This document shows, piece by piece, positions 10,351-19,310 of a stretch of 64,000 nucleotides of DNA. The DNA lies in assembly GCF_001729485.1 (NCBI RefSeq), contig NZ_CP017157.1:6386001-6450000 (forward strand). The letters are read 5' to 3'. The stretch comes from Streptomyces lydicus. GTDB taxonomy: Bacteria; Actinomycetota; Actinomycetes; Streptomycetales; Streptomycetaceae. The stretch's first letter is position 1. Each line of letters starts with the position of its first letter. Both the position numbers and the translations under genes were made by a program. Below the pieces are notes generated by a model. That model did not search any database and was not told the DNA's origin. It saw nothing but the letters and a program-made list of their open reading frames with translations.

Positions 10351-12012
10351 TCAGTCCGCCGTCCCGCCCGCCGTCGCCTTCAACGCCAGCCACAGCTCCA
10401 TCCGTACGTCCGCGTCGTCCAGCGAGCGGCCCAGGATCTCCTCCACCCGCCGCATCCGATAGCGCAGCGTGTGCCGGTGTACGCCCAGGTCGGCGGCGGC
10501 CGCGTCCCACTGGCCGTGCCGGGCGAGCCAGGCGCGCAGCGACGCGACCAGATCACCGCGGCCGGTCGCGTCGTGCTCGCGCAGTGCCCGCAGCAGCCCG
10601 TCCGCGAAGGCTCGCACCGCATCGTCGGCGAGCAGCGGCAGCACCGATCCCGCCGCCACGTCCTCGTGCTCGACCAGCACCCGGCCGCGCCGGCGGGCCA
10701 CCGACAGCGCCTGTTCGGCCTGCCGGTAGGCGTTGGCGGCGGCCATCGGTCCGGTCGGCGCGGACAGCCCGACCGCCACCCCGGCACCGCCGTTCGCCGC
10801 CTCCTGACGCGCCGCCCGGCCGCGCGGCCCCGCCTGCGCCCCGGAGCGGGCCTCGGCCTCGGCGGCGTACGCGGCACAGGCGTCGGCGGCCGCCCCGCCG
10901 TCCGCGACCAGCACGATCAGCCGGCCGCCGTCCGGTACCGCGAGCACCGCCTCACCGGTCCGCGCGGCCGCGGAGTCCATCGCGTCGGTGAGCGCCTCCA
11001 GCGCCCCCGCCGCGCCCGTTCCGCGGGCCGGGGACGCCCCGCCCGCCGACGCCGGCTCCTCACCCGCCACCGGCTCCGCCACCACCACCCGGAACGGCGC
11101 GTCCAGCAGCCCTCCGTAGAGCCGCCCCGCCACCGCCCGCGCGTGGTCCGGCTCCCCCGCCAGCAGCATCTTCAGCACCGCGGCGCCCAGCCGCTGCTCG
11201 GCGTCCTGCAGCGACCGGGACCGCTCGGTGGTCAGCGTCAGCAGCGCGACCGCGGAGTGCACGGCGTAGCGCTCGGCCGTACCGAGCCGCGCCCCCGTCC
11301 CGACGGCCAGCACCCCGCGCGCGCGGCGCCCCGTACCCAGTGACTGCAGCTCCACGCGGTCGTCGCCGTCCGTGTCACTGACCACCGAGCTGGCGGGCGC
11401 GGGCCGCTCCCGCAGCCGCGCCACGTCCTCCGAGAGCCGGGCCGCCCGCCGCGCCGCCCAGTCGGGAGCGGCGGCCACCACGGCCCCCGACGCGTCGTAG
11501 AGCGCCGCCCAGCCGTCCAGGTGTGCCGCGAGCCGCGCCAGCAGCTCGGCGGGCCCCTCCGCGCTGAGCGCCGCCCGGGTCAGCTCCCGCTGCGCCTCGA
11601 AGCCCGCGGTCACCGCGCGGTACTGGTCGGCGGCCACCGAGGCCGAGACGGCCTTGCTGATCGCGATGAACGGCGTCCTGCGGGGCACCCCGAGCAACGG
11701 CAGCCCCTGCTCCCTCGCCGCCTCGACCAGCGCGTCGGGAACGTCCTCGTAATTCACCCCGACCGCGAACCCCAGCCCGACCACCCCGGCCTCCGCGACC
11801 CGCCGCACGTACCTGCGGGTCGCCTCCGGGTCCTCCGCGTCCAGCTTGAGCGCGGTGATCAGGAGCAGCTCGCCGCCCTCCATGTACGGCACCGGGTCGA
11901 TCAGCTCACTGGCGTGCGCCCACCGCACCGGGACGTCCAGCCGCTCCTCCCCCGCGAGCACGGTCAGCTTGAGCGCGGTGTGGTTGACCAGGGAAGCGAG
12001 GGTGTGCGGCAT
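10351..12012 (-). CDS. PucR family transcriptional regulator
   Basis: A 553-residue regulator. The N-terminal PucR domain (about 5-130, with SELIDPVPYMEGGELLLITA) is followed by a GGDEF-like middle region and a C-terminal helix-turn-helix of the PucR/CdaR type (about 495-545; AAADLGVHRHTLRYRMRRVE). Family members control purine, GABA or other amine catabolism genes and usually sense a metabolite. The start ATG 12012 (MPHTLASLVNH) has GAAGG upstream; the open frame continues upstream through non-conserved sequence. The position between an aldehyde dehydrogenase gene and the gabT region suggests control of amine or aldehyde metabolism. The C-terminal third is rich in Ala/Gly insertions. Confidence 0.88.
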   Translation of the reverse strand: MPHTLASLVNHTALKLTVLAGEERLDVPVRWAHASELIDPVPYMEGGELLLITALKLDAEDPEATRRYVRRVAEAGVVGLGFAVGVNYEDVPDALVEAAREQGLPLLGVPRRTPFIAISKAVSASVAADQYRAVTAGFEAQRELTRAALSAEGPAELLARLAAHLDGWAALYDASGAVVAAAPDWAARRAARLSEDVARLRERPAPASSVVSDTDGDDRVELQSLGTGRRARGVLAVGTGARLGTAERYAVHSAVALLTLTTERSRSLQDAEQRLGAAVLKMLLAGEPDHARAVAGRLYGGLLDAPFRVVVAEPVAGEEPASAGGASPARGTGAAGALEALTDAMDSAAARTGEAVLAVPDGGRLIVLVADGGAAADACAAYAAEAEARSGAQAGPRGRAARQEAANGGAGVAVGLSAPTGPMAAANAYRQAEQALSVARRRGRVLVEHEDVAAGSVLPLLADDAVRAFADGLLRALREHDATGRGDLVASLRAWLARHGQWDAAAADLGVHRHTLRYRMRRVEEILGRSLDDADVRMELWLALKATAGGTAD

Positions 12013-12260
12013 GAGACCTTCGATGGCTTCGACGACTGCGCCCGAGCACCGGACGCCGACCGATGGTTTGCGCCGCCCCGTATGAACGGCCCGTGTCGAT
12101 TCTGCCTCAACGGAGGAATCCGGGGCACTCCACACCGGACAAACCTTCTCCGCCTCCATGCCGGAGCGGCGCCCCCCGCAGCCCGGGGCGACACTGGCGA
12201 GCGGGGGACGCGGGGGGGCTGGCACGGCTGTCGGAGGCGGGTGCCCGCCCGACCCCAGCG

Positions 12261-14750
12261 TCAGGGTCGCAGGTCCACGAGGACGGGGGGTGCCGCCTCC
12301 CCGGTCACGGACGTCACGGACAGCACCGCATGGCCGGGGGGTACCGCGTTGGCAAGCTCCGATGCCGACCAGCGCTCCCGCTCCACCGTCCGCACGGTCA
12401 CCGCCTTCGCGGTCACGTTCTTGCCCGTGACCAGTCGTCGGATCGAGTGCATGACCTTGGTGAACGGCTCGTCGGAAACGATCTGCCGGTCGGTGACGTC
12501 TCTGGTCTCCACCCACGCCTTGCCCCAGACCTCGGCGAACCGCGCCCCGTCCCAGACCGTCACGCCCGCGAACGCCATCCGGCAGCCGACCGCCCCCAGC
12601 AGCGCACCACGCAGCGACTCCGGGACCTCGTCCAGCCCTCGCATGGTCAACACCACCCCCGCGTTCGCCGTCCGCAGCCGTTGCAGTCCACGCAGCGCCT
12701 CCTGCGTGACCACATGTGACGCATCGTCAAGTACCAGACAGGCGAAGACCGAACGGTCTGTCCGCGCAACCGCGCACTCCGTGAACTGGGCCAGCACCAA
12801 CCGCGCCAAAATACGCGAAGCGTCCGCGTGCCCACGCTCGGGCAGATCGATCCGCACCCGCAGCGGGTGGTCCAGGGAGCGCAGCGACACCTGCCGCGAA
12901 CGCCCGCTCGGGTCGAAGAAGTCCGCGAATGCCGGCCGGTCCAGCAGAGCGATCCGGTCGGCGAGCATCACACCCGGGTCGCCCGGCCGTTCCGCCTGCC
13001 GCTCCCGGGCGGCCAGTTCCCGCAGCGCGCTGCCCTCCCCTGCCGCCCGCAGCGTGGCTCGCAGGCCCTCCATCGCCTCCTGGGATCCGTCCAGCAACTC
13101 CCTGAGTTCCGACACCCCGGGGAAACGCCCGTTGGCGACCTGGAACGGCCCGAGCAACTGTCCCAGCACGGTCACCGCCCGCCGCCCGTCTCCGCCGGAC
13201 ATCGTGGCCACCAGGTCCCCCACCAGCGCCTCGGCCAGGATCGCGGCCGCTTCGTCAGCGTCCGTCGTCCCGCCGTAGAGGTCCAGGTCGCAGTCCGCAT
13301 CGCGTTGACCGATCCGGATAACGGCGTCGAACGTGTCGTCGGGCGCCGACACCGAACCAGCCGTCCCGACGGATACCACCGCGGCACGTCCGGCGAGTGC
13401 CTGCAGACACAGCGTCTCCACCAGCGGCCGGACGAGGCGGGCGGTCTTGCCGGAACCGGCAGGACCGAGCGCCAACAGCGAGGTGCCAAGAACATCCGGT
13501 TCGAGCGCGAAGCCCGTACCCCGACGGTCATACGGGTTGCGTACGTCCTCGGAGGCGGTGCCGATGCGCACCTGGGAGGTCAGCAAGTCGTGCCGCGCGA
13601 TGCGTGACGGCAGGTCACGGGCCCCGGACGGGTGGAGACAGGCAGCGGCCCCTGCTTTCCGCACGCTGTCGATGAATGCCGGCAGCCGGCTCGGCTGCGC
13701 ACGTACGGACTGCCAGGCACGGGCAATCCGCGTGTGATCGACATCGTTCATCAGCCCGGATCGCGCCTCGGATGCCAGGCGGTCGGCAGCCTCGGGAGCG
13801 CCTGCCGCACGAAGATCGGCCCATTCGGCCTGGTCCACCTGAAGCAGCCGGGCCCCGTTTTCGGGTGTCAAGGCGGGATCGGATGGGGTGCGGCCCGGAG
13901 AGACATAGCGGCGCCGGAGCTCGGGAAGACAGGCGAACCTGCTGAAGAGGGCAAGAAGCACACCGAGATCGATGAGCGAATAGCTGGTGGCGTAGTAGAA
14001 GTACGACGCACCGTCTCCCGAGGCCGGAGTCAGGTTCTCCAACTGCAACATCAAGAGGGAGGAGTCGGTCGACTTGTCGATGCACCACTGCCAGAGGAAC
14101 CAGACGAGCGCCAGGGTCAGAACGGCTCGCGCGACCAGCTGCCCCCCGGGGAGCGCACTGGGCTCCTTGGGCGCCAGCCACGAAGGCAGCCTGTTCCACA
14201 CACGGTTCGCCACGGGGGAGATCAGCCGCCGAAAGAGTGCGGGCCATCGCCCCACCCGTCCGAAGACAGCGATGATCGCGCCGAGAATGAGCGCCATGTA
14301 GACGAACGACGTGATGATGTTGGCATTGCCCGTCTTCCATGAATCGGGCAGCATCACCTCGCGCGGCCACTTCCAGTAAGGGCCGAGATAGCCGTTCATC
14401 AGCAGCGACCAGATCAGCCATGCGCACAGGAACGAGACGACCGCTCCGGCGATGAGCTGCGGCACCGCGATTTCCTGCGGCCTCTCCTTCGGCTTGGGTT
14501 TGTGGTCGAAAGCCCAGACGCCTGGGCCCGCCAGCACGCGCGGAGTCCCCAGCCAGGCCATGAAGGGCGACTGTGGAACGCCGCCGCCCCGCCCTGCTGC
14601 ACCCGCCGTCGTCGCTCCACTGCTCAGGCCGTACGAACCGGAGGCCCGCGGCGGCACACTGGGCCGCGGTGGGGGGTTCGGGGGCGCCGCCGGCCGTGGG
14701 ATGTGGTCGGAGTGGGTGTTACGTGCGTCGTGCGTGCCCTCGGTGTCCAT
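12261..14750 (-). CDS. Membrane-anchored TraD/VirD4-like ATPase, orphan
   Basis: An 829-residue protein. Residues 1-65 are Pro/Gly-rich and cytoplasmic. Four hydrophobic segments follow at about 97-117, 145-165, 206-224 and 255-272. The C-terminal ATPase has a Walker A motif GPAGSGKT at about 429-436 and a Walker B motif CLVLDDAS near 671-678. This layout (membrane helices, then a RecA-like domain with a long insertion) resembles conjugative coupling proteins and FtsK/TraD-type pumps. No relaxase, TraB, Spd or type IV/VII secretion gene is nearby, so this is a chromosomal stand-alone member. The start ATG 14750 has an AAGGGG-type site upstream. It is divergent from gabT. Function is unknown; DNA or protein translocation is an inference from the fold only. 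Confidence 0.8.
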   Translation of the reverse strand: MDTEGTHDARNTHSDHIPRPAAPPNPPPRPSVPPRASGSYGLSSGATTAGAAGRGGGVPQSPFMAWLGTPRVLAGPGVWAFDHKPKPKERPQEIAVPQLIAGAVVSFLCAWLIWSLLMNGYLGPYWKWPREVMLPDSWKTGNANIITSFVYMALILGAIIAVFGRVGRWPALFRRLISPVANRVWNRLPSWLAPKEPSALPGGQLVARAVLTLALVWFLWQWCIDKSTDSSLLMLQLENLTPASGDGASYFYYATSYSLIDLGVLLALFSRFACLPELRRRYVSPGRTPSDPALTPENGARLLQVDQAEWADLRAAGAPEAADRLASEARSGLMNDVDHTRIARAWQSVRAQPSRLPAFIDSVRKAGAAACLHPSGARDLPSRIARHDLLTSQVRIGTASEDVRNPYDRRGTGFALEPDVLGTSLLALGPAGSGKTARLVRPLVETLCLQALAGRAAVVSVGTAGSVSAPDDTFDAVIRIGQRDADCDLDLYGGTTDADEAAAILAEALVGDLVATMSGGDGRRAVTVLGQLLGPFQVANGRFPGVSELRELLDGSQEAMEGLRATLRAAGEGSALRELAARERQAERPGDPGVMLADRIALLDRPAFADFFDPSGRSRQVSLRSLDHPLRVRIDLPERGHADASRILARLVLAQFTECAVARTDRSVFACLVLDDASHVVTQEALRGLQRLRTANAGVVLTMRGLDEVPESLRGALLGAVGCRMAFAGVTVWDGARFAEVWGKAWVETRDVTDRQIVSDEPFTKVMHSIRRLVTGKNVTAKAVTVRTVERERWSASELANAVPPGHAVLSVTSVTGEAAPPVLVDLRP

Positions 14751-15091
14751 CCGGTGCCCCTTGTCCCCCTTGAGCCGTGGCCTGGTGCGTTGTCGAGGCG
14801 ACCGGGGGTGGGGCCGGCCGCCTTGCCATTGTCATGCCCGCGCTCGTGCCCTCCGGTGCCGGGCACGCCGTCGCTCAATCTACTGGCCGTGGTCCGTCGC
14901 TATGTCCGGTGCGGACAAGGCAACACGCGCACTTCTCCCGAACGGAACATGCCAGACCCGCCCGGCCGCCCCTAACCTGCGAGAACAAGACCTCTGTACA
15001 AGACCTCTGCACGAGCCCTCGGCAGGAGGACCTCAGCAGGAGACCTCCGTACGAGACCGGTGTACGTTCCCGTCCCACTCAGGAGACTGCC
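14751..15091. other. Divergent promoter region between the TraD-like gene and gabT
   Basis: 341 bases with no convincing gene. The frame of gabT is open through it, but the sequence is not conserved-looking and the strong ribosome binding site of gabT is at its right end. It carries the direct repeats described at 14987-15058. Confidence 0.6.
14987..15058 (+). repeat. Degenerate direct repeats in the gabT leader
   Basis: Four imperfect copies of an AAGACCTCTGTACGAG-like unit, at 14987-15000, 15001-15015, 15026-15040 and 15041-15058. They lie directly upstream of the gabT ribosome binding site (15081-15085). The spacing is irregular (14 to 25 bases). They could be an operator array, a leader RNA structure or a simple local duplication. 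Confidence 0.6.
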
Positions 15092-16441
15092 ATGACCGAA
15101 CTGTCCGGAGGCCCCGGCCTCCCCCAGGAGCGTCGCGTCGTCACCGCGATCCCCGGCCCGAAGTCGCAGGAGCTGTGGGCCCGTAAGCAGGCCACGGTGG
15201 CCAGTGGCGTCGGTGCCGTACTGCCCGTCTTCGTCAAGCGCGCGGGCGGTGGCGTCCTGGAGGACGTGGACGGCAACTCCCTGATCGACTTCGGCTCGGG
15301 CATCGCGGTGACCTCGGTCGGCAACAGCGCGGAGGCGGTCGTCCGCCGGGCCAGCGCGCAGCTCGCCGAGTTCACCCACACCTGTGTGATGGTCACGCCG
15401 TACGAGCCGTACATCGAGGTCTGTGAGCAGCTCGCCGAGCTGACGCCGGGCGACCACGCGAAGAAGTCGGCGCTGTTCAACTCGGGCGCGGAGGCCGTCG
15501 AGAACGCCGTCAAGATCGCGCGGGCGTACACCAAGCGGCAGGCCGTGGTCGTCTTCGACCACGGGTACCACGGCCGGACGAACCTGACGATGGCGCTCAC
15601 CGCCAAGAACATGCCGTACAAGCACGGCTTCGGCCCGTTCGCGCCCGAGGTCTACCGCGTGCCGGTGGCCTACCCCTACCGCTGGCTGACCGGCCCGGAG
15701 AACTGCGCGCAGGAGGCCGCCGACCAGGCCATCTCGCAGATCACCAAGCAGATCGGCGCGGAGAACGTCGCGGCGATCATCATCGAGCCGGTGCTCGGTG
15801 AGGGCGGCTTCATCGAGCCGGCCAAGGGCTTCCTCCCGGCGATCGCGAACTTCGCCAAGGAGAACGGCATCGTCTTCGTCGCGGACGAGATCCAGTCCGG
15901 CTTCTGCCGTACGGGTCAGTGGTTCGCGTGTGAGGACGAGGGCGTCGTGCCGGACCTGATCACGACGGCGAAGGGCATCGCCGGCGGTCTGCCGCTGGCC
16001 GCCGTGACCGGTCGCGCGGAGATCATGGACGCCGCGCACGCGGGCGGCCTGGGCGGCACCTACGGCGGTAACCCGGTGGCCTGCGCCGCCGCGCTCGGCT
16101 CGATCGAGACCATGCGCGAGCAGGACCTCAACGGCAAGGCGCTGCGGATCGGCGAGGTCATGAAGGCCCGCCTCAACGCGATGGCCGAGAAGTACGACAT
16201 CATCGGCGAGGTCCGCGGCCGGGGCGCGATGATCGCGATCGAGCTGGTGAAGTCCGGTTCCAAGGACCCCAACCCGGAGGCCACCGGCGCCCTCGCGAAG
16301 GCGTGCCACCAGGAGGGCCTGCTGGTCCTGACGACCGGTACGTACGGCAACGTGCTGCGCTTCCTGCCGCCGCTGGTCATCGGTGAGGACCTGCTCAACG
16401 AGGGCCTGGACATCCTCGAGGCGGCGTTCACCAAGATCTGA
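15092..16441 (+). CDS. gabT: 4-aminobutyrate transaminase
   Basis: PLP-dependent transfer of the amino group of GABA (or a related omega-amine) to 2-oxoglutarate, giving succinic semialdehyde. The 449 residues include NSGAEAVENAVKIAR, the PLP ring contact DEIQSG near 265-270 and the Schiff-base lysine near 294 (TTAKGIAGGLPLAAVTG), plus GTYGGNPVACAAAL. The ATG at 15092 has AGGAG six bases upstream. It is the terminal enzyme of the polyamine/GABA route encoded over the next 16 kb. No succinic semialdehyde dehydrogenase lies adjacent, but the aldehyde dehydrogenase at 8645 could serve; that is inference. Confidence 0.93.
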   Translation: MTELSGGPGLPQERRVVTAIPGPKSQELWARKQATVASGVGAVLPVFVKRAGGGVLEDVDGNSLIDFGSGIAVTSVGNSAEAVVRRASAQLAEFTHTCVMVTPYEPYIEVCEQLAELTPGDHAKKSALFNSGAEAVENAVKIARAYTKRQAVVVFDHGYHGRTNLTMALTAKNMPYKHGFGPFAPEVYRVPVAYPYRWLTGPENCAQEAADQAISQITKQIGAENVAAIIIEPVLGEGGFIEPAKGFLPAIANFAKENGIVFVADEIQSGFCRTGQWFACEDEGVVPDLITTAKGIAGGLPLAAVTGRAEIMDAAHAGGLGGTYGGNPVACAAALGSIETMREQDLNGKALRIGEVMKARLNAMAEKYDIIGEVRGRGAMIAIELVKSGSKDPNPEATGALAKACHQEGLLVLTTGTYGNVLRFLPPLVIGEDLLNEGLDILEAAFTKI

Positions 16442-16694
16442 GCGATGAGCTGAGTGACGATCCGGGTGGGCTGCGGGGTTCTCGCGGCACGCCTGCCGGC
16501 GCGGCCCGGGGTGCGACTACGGTCGAGCCCTGGGCCGCGCCCGTGTGTGCCCGCCCTCCGGCCGGTCCGCCGGGTGTGCCGGTGGGGCCGGACGCGCGTA
16601 GCTGGAGGCGGCGAGTGAAGAAGATGTGCGGGGCCAATGGCGGCCGGGTGATGCGGCTGTCCGGTGCGCTCCCTGTGCCGTACGGTTTCTGCAG

Positions 16695-17750
16695 ATGAGA
16701 GAAACACCCCGCCCGCAGGGGACTGCGGGCGACGCCCGGTCGGCGCTTCCCCGGCTCCGATCAGGTCGTGCCCTCGCGCACAACACCGGGACCCCTCGCA
16801 GAGGGGGCTCCGGGAATCCTCACCGATCGGATGTCCGCCCGCCCCACACCCCCCGGGGCGCGCGGGACACCGGTCACCACGGCCGCCTCGGAACCACCCC
16901 CCCTGTTCCGAGGCGGCCGACCCTTTTCCCGCGCCGGCCGGGCCACCCCGGGCGATACGGCGCCCGCCCCCTGGCCGTCGCTCTCGTCAGCGCGCTGCTG
17001 TTCGCGGTGCTCACCTGGCAGGTGGCGGGCCACGGGCCGCTGCGCACGCTCGACGAGCGGCTGGGCCGTACCGTCGCCGGCAGCGGATTCCCGTCCTCCG
17101 CGGCGCACTTCCTCGCGGACCTCGGCAATACGGCCGTCGCGCTGCCGGTGCTCCTGCTGGTGATGGTGTGGGCCGGGTGGCGGGGCGGACAAGGGTGGCG
17201 TCGCGGGAGCCGCGAAGCGGTGGACGACGAGGTACGCGGTCGGTGGTGGCTGCCGCCGCTCGCCGCCGGGGCCGCCCTCGCCGCGGTGCCCGCCCTCGTC
17301 GTCCCGCTCAAGCTCTGGCTCGCCCGGCCGGGCCCGCCGCGGATGGCCGGCGGGGCGCACGACGGGTTCTATCCGTCGGGGCACGCGGCCACCGCGGCGG
17401 TCGCGTACGGCGTGGCCGCGCTGCTGGTGCTCAGGGGGCCGGCGGGCCGGGAAGAACACCGCCGGGGCCGTGGGGCGGCGGTGGCCGTGCTGGTGGCCGG
17501 GGTGATCGTGGCCGAGCTGGGCGTGGGCGTCGGCCTGGTCCGCTGCGGCTATCACTGGCCGCTGGACGTGCTCGGCAGCTGGTGTCTGGCCGGGGTACTG
17601 CTCGCGGCGTGGTGCGCGGTGTGCGGGCGGTGGGGCCCGGGGACGGGCGGCGGACGGCGGGCGGACCCGGGTACCGGAAGCGGCCGGACCGCGGAGCGCG
17701 GCGCCGCAGTGCCCGGCGACGACGGACGACCCGCGCGGTGCCGTACCTGA
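16695..17750 (+). CDS. PAP2 family membrane phosphatase
   Basis: Integral membrane phosphatase of the PAP2/undecaprenyl-diphosphatase-like superfamily. The three superfamily motifs are visible: KLWLARP, YPSGHAATAAVAYG and RCGYHWPLDVLG (His and Asp of motif 3). About five hydrophobic segments surround them. The first roughly 100 residues are Arg/Pro-rich and atypical, so the true start may lie downstream of the ATG at 16695; no ribosome binding site settles this. It is on the same strand as gabT, with a 253-base gap. Substrate could be a lipid phosphate or a prenyl pyrophosphate. Confidence 0.8.
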   Translation: MRETPRPQGTAGDARSALPRLRSGRALAHNTGTPRRGGSGNPHRSDVRPPHTPRGARDTGHHGRLGTTPPVPRRPTLFPRRPGHPGRYGARPLAVALVSALLFAVLTWQVAGHGPLRTLDERLGRTVAGSGFPSSAAHFLADLGNTAVALPVLLLVMVWAGWRGGQGWRRGSREAVDDEVRGRWWLPPLAAGAALAAVPALVVPLKLWLARPGPPRMAGGAHDGFYPSGHAATAAVAYGVAALLVLRGPAGREEHRRGRGAAVAVLVAGVIVAELGVGVGLVRCGYHWPLDVLGSWCLAGVLLAAWCAVCGRWGPGTGGGRRADPGTGSGRTAERGAAVPGDDGRPARCRT

Positions 17751-17822
17751 GCCTCTGACGGGGACGGGCGGCGGTCCGGGCCGGGGTCCGGCGGCGGGCA
17801 GTCCTCAGGGTGACGTGTACCG

Positions 17823-17865
17823 GCGCGCGGGGGCGGGCGGCCGAGTGCCGCCCGCCCCCGCGCGC
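17823..17865. terminator. Bidirectional terminator, PAP2 gene / FAD oxidase gene
   Basis: Perfect 19-bp GC-only inverted repeat (17823-17841 and 17847-17865) with a 5-base loop, centred between two convergent genes. Confidence 0.9.
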
Positions 17866-17874
17866 TCCGATTTC

Positions 17875-19296
17875 TCAGCTGTCGAAGCCCAGCCCCACCT
17901 TGTCCATGGCCTTCAGCCACAGATTGCGGCGCCCCGCGTGGGTGTCGGCGCGGGTCATCGACCACTGGGTGATGCCGATGCCGGCCCAGCGCAGCGGCTC
18001 GGGCGGGAACGGCAGGGGCTTGCTGCGCACCATCTCCAGTTCCGTGCGCTCGGTGCGCTCGCCGGCGAGCAGGTCGAGCATCACGTCGGCACCGAAGCGG
18101 GTGGCGCCCACGCCGAGCCCGGTGTAGCCGGCGGCGTAGGCGACCCGGCCGGCGTGCGCGGTGCCGAAGAACGCCGAGAAGCGGGCGCAGGTGTCGATCG
18201 CGCCGCCCCAGCTGTGGGTGAAGCGCAACCCCTCCAGCTGCGGGAAGCAGCGGAAGAAGTGCCTTGCGAGCTTCTCGTACGTGGCCGGGTGGTGGTCGAA
18301 CTCGGCGCGTACGCCCCCGCCGTAGCGGTAGACGATGTCGTAGCCGCCCCACAGGATGCGGTTGTCGGCGGTGATGCGGAAGTAGTGGAAGTGGTTGTTG
18401 CTGTCGGAGAGGCCCTGGCGGTTCTTCCAGCCGATGGCTGCGAGCTGCTCGTCGGAGAGCGGCTCGGTCATCAGGGCGTGGTCGTAGACCGGGACGATGT
18501 ACGGGCGGACCCGCTTGACCAGTGAGGGGAAGGCGTTGGTGCCGAGCGCGACCCGACGGGCGAAGACCCGCCCGTACGGGGTGCGAACGGCCATGCCCGT
18601 GCCTTCGGCGGCGAGCGCGGTGGCGCGGGTGCGCTCGTAGATGCGGACGCCGAGGCCGAGGCACGCCTGCTTCAGGCCCCAGGCGAGGCGGGCCGGGTTG
18701 AGCATGGCGACGCCGTCGCGGTCCCACAGGCCGGCGAGGAAGGTCGGCGAGTCGACCTCGGCGCGCAGTGCGTCCCGGTCGAGGAAGGTGTGCCGGTCCA
18801 GGCCGAGCTTCGCGGCGTCCTCGGCGGCCTCCTCCAGTTCGGCGATCTGGTGCGGCTCGGTGGCGATGTCGATCTCGCCGGTGCGCTCGAAGGCACAGTC
18901 GATGTCGTAGCGGGCGACCGCCTCCTCGATGGCGTCGAGGTTGCGGATGCCCAGCTCTTCGAGCCGGGCGAGTTCGCCGGGCCAGCGGGCCAGTCCGTTG
19001 CCGAGGCCGTGGGTGAGGGAGGCGGCGCAGAAGCCGCCGTTGCGTCCGGAGGCGGCCCAGCCGATCTCCGCGCCCTCGACGAGCACGACGTCGCGCTGCG
19101 GGTCGCGCTCCTTGGCGATCAGTGCGGTCCACAGTCCCGAGTAGCCGCCGCCGACGACCAGCAGATCGCAGGTCTCGTCACCGATCAGGGCCGGCCGGGC
19201 GTCTGGGCGGGCCGGGTCGTCCAGCCAGAAGGGGGTGGGGGCGGCGTCCGCGAGCGCGTGGACGGGGGACGGGGCGTTCATGGCAGCTCGTGCCAT
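17875..19296 (-). CDS. puuB: FAD-dependent amine oxidase, PuuB-like (gamma-glutamylpolyamine oxidase)
   Basis: A 473-residue DAO-type flavoenzyme. The FAD dinucleotide motif VVGGGYSG is near 47-54, followed by the hallmark GWAASGRNGGFC of the gamma-glutamylputrescine oxidase group, and the C-terminal FAD contact YAAGYTGLGVGATRFGA. In the Puu pathway this enzyme oxidises gamma-glutamylputrescine to the aldehyde, releasing peroxide and ammonia. The start ATG 19296 has AGGAG upstream, 15 bases after the potC stop. It is the last gene of the aldehyde dehydrogenase-potDABC operon, which supports an amine substrate brought in by that transporter. The precise amine (putrescine, cadaverine or spermidine adduct) is not determined. 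Confidence 0.88.
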   Translation of the reverse strand: MARAAMNAPSPVHALADAAPTPFWLDDPARPDARPALIGDETCDLLVVGGGYSGLWTALIAKERDPQRDVVLVEGAEIGWAASGRNGGFCAASLTHGLGNGLARWPGELARLEELGIRNLDAIEEAVARYDIDCAFERTGEIDIATEPHQIAELEEAAEDAAKLGLDRHTFLDRDALRAEVDSPTFLAGLWDRDGVAMLNPARLAWGLKQACLGLGVRIYERTRATALAAEGTGMAVRTPYGRVFARRVALGTNAFPSLVKRVRPYIVPVYDHALMTEPLSDEQLAAIGWKNRQGLSDSNNHFHYFRITADNRILWGGYDIVYRYGGGVRAEFDHHPATYEKLARHFFRCFPQLEGLRFTHSWGGAIDTCARFSAFFGTAHAGRVAYAAGYTGLGVGATRFGADVMLDLLAGERTERTELEMVRSKPLPFPPEPLRWAGIGITQWSMTRADTHAGRRNLWLKAMDKVGLGFDS

Positions 19297-19310
19297 GTCT
19301 CTCAGCTCCT

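Noticed and set aside
14777..15091. Upstream extension of the gabT reading frame
   Set aside because: It crosses the leader repeats, has no start with a ribosome binding site, and does not look like the family N-terminus; ATG 15092 has a strong site.
18641..18910. Plus-strand open frame opposite the FAD oxidase
   Set aside because: Arg/Ser-rich antisense shadow with no motif.
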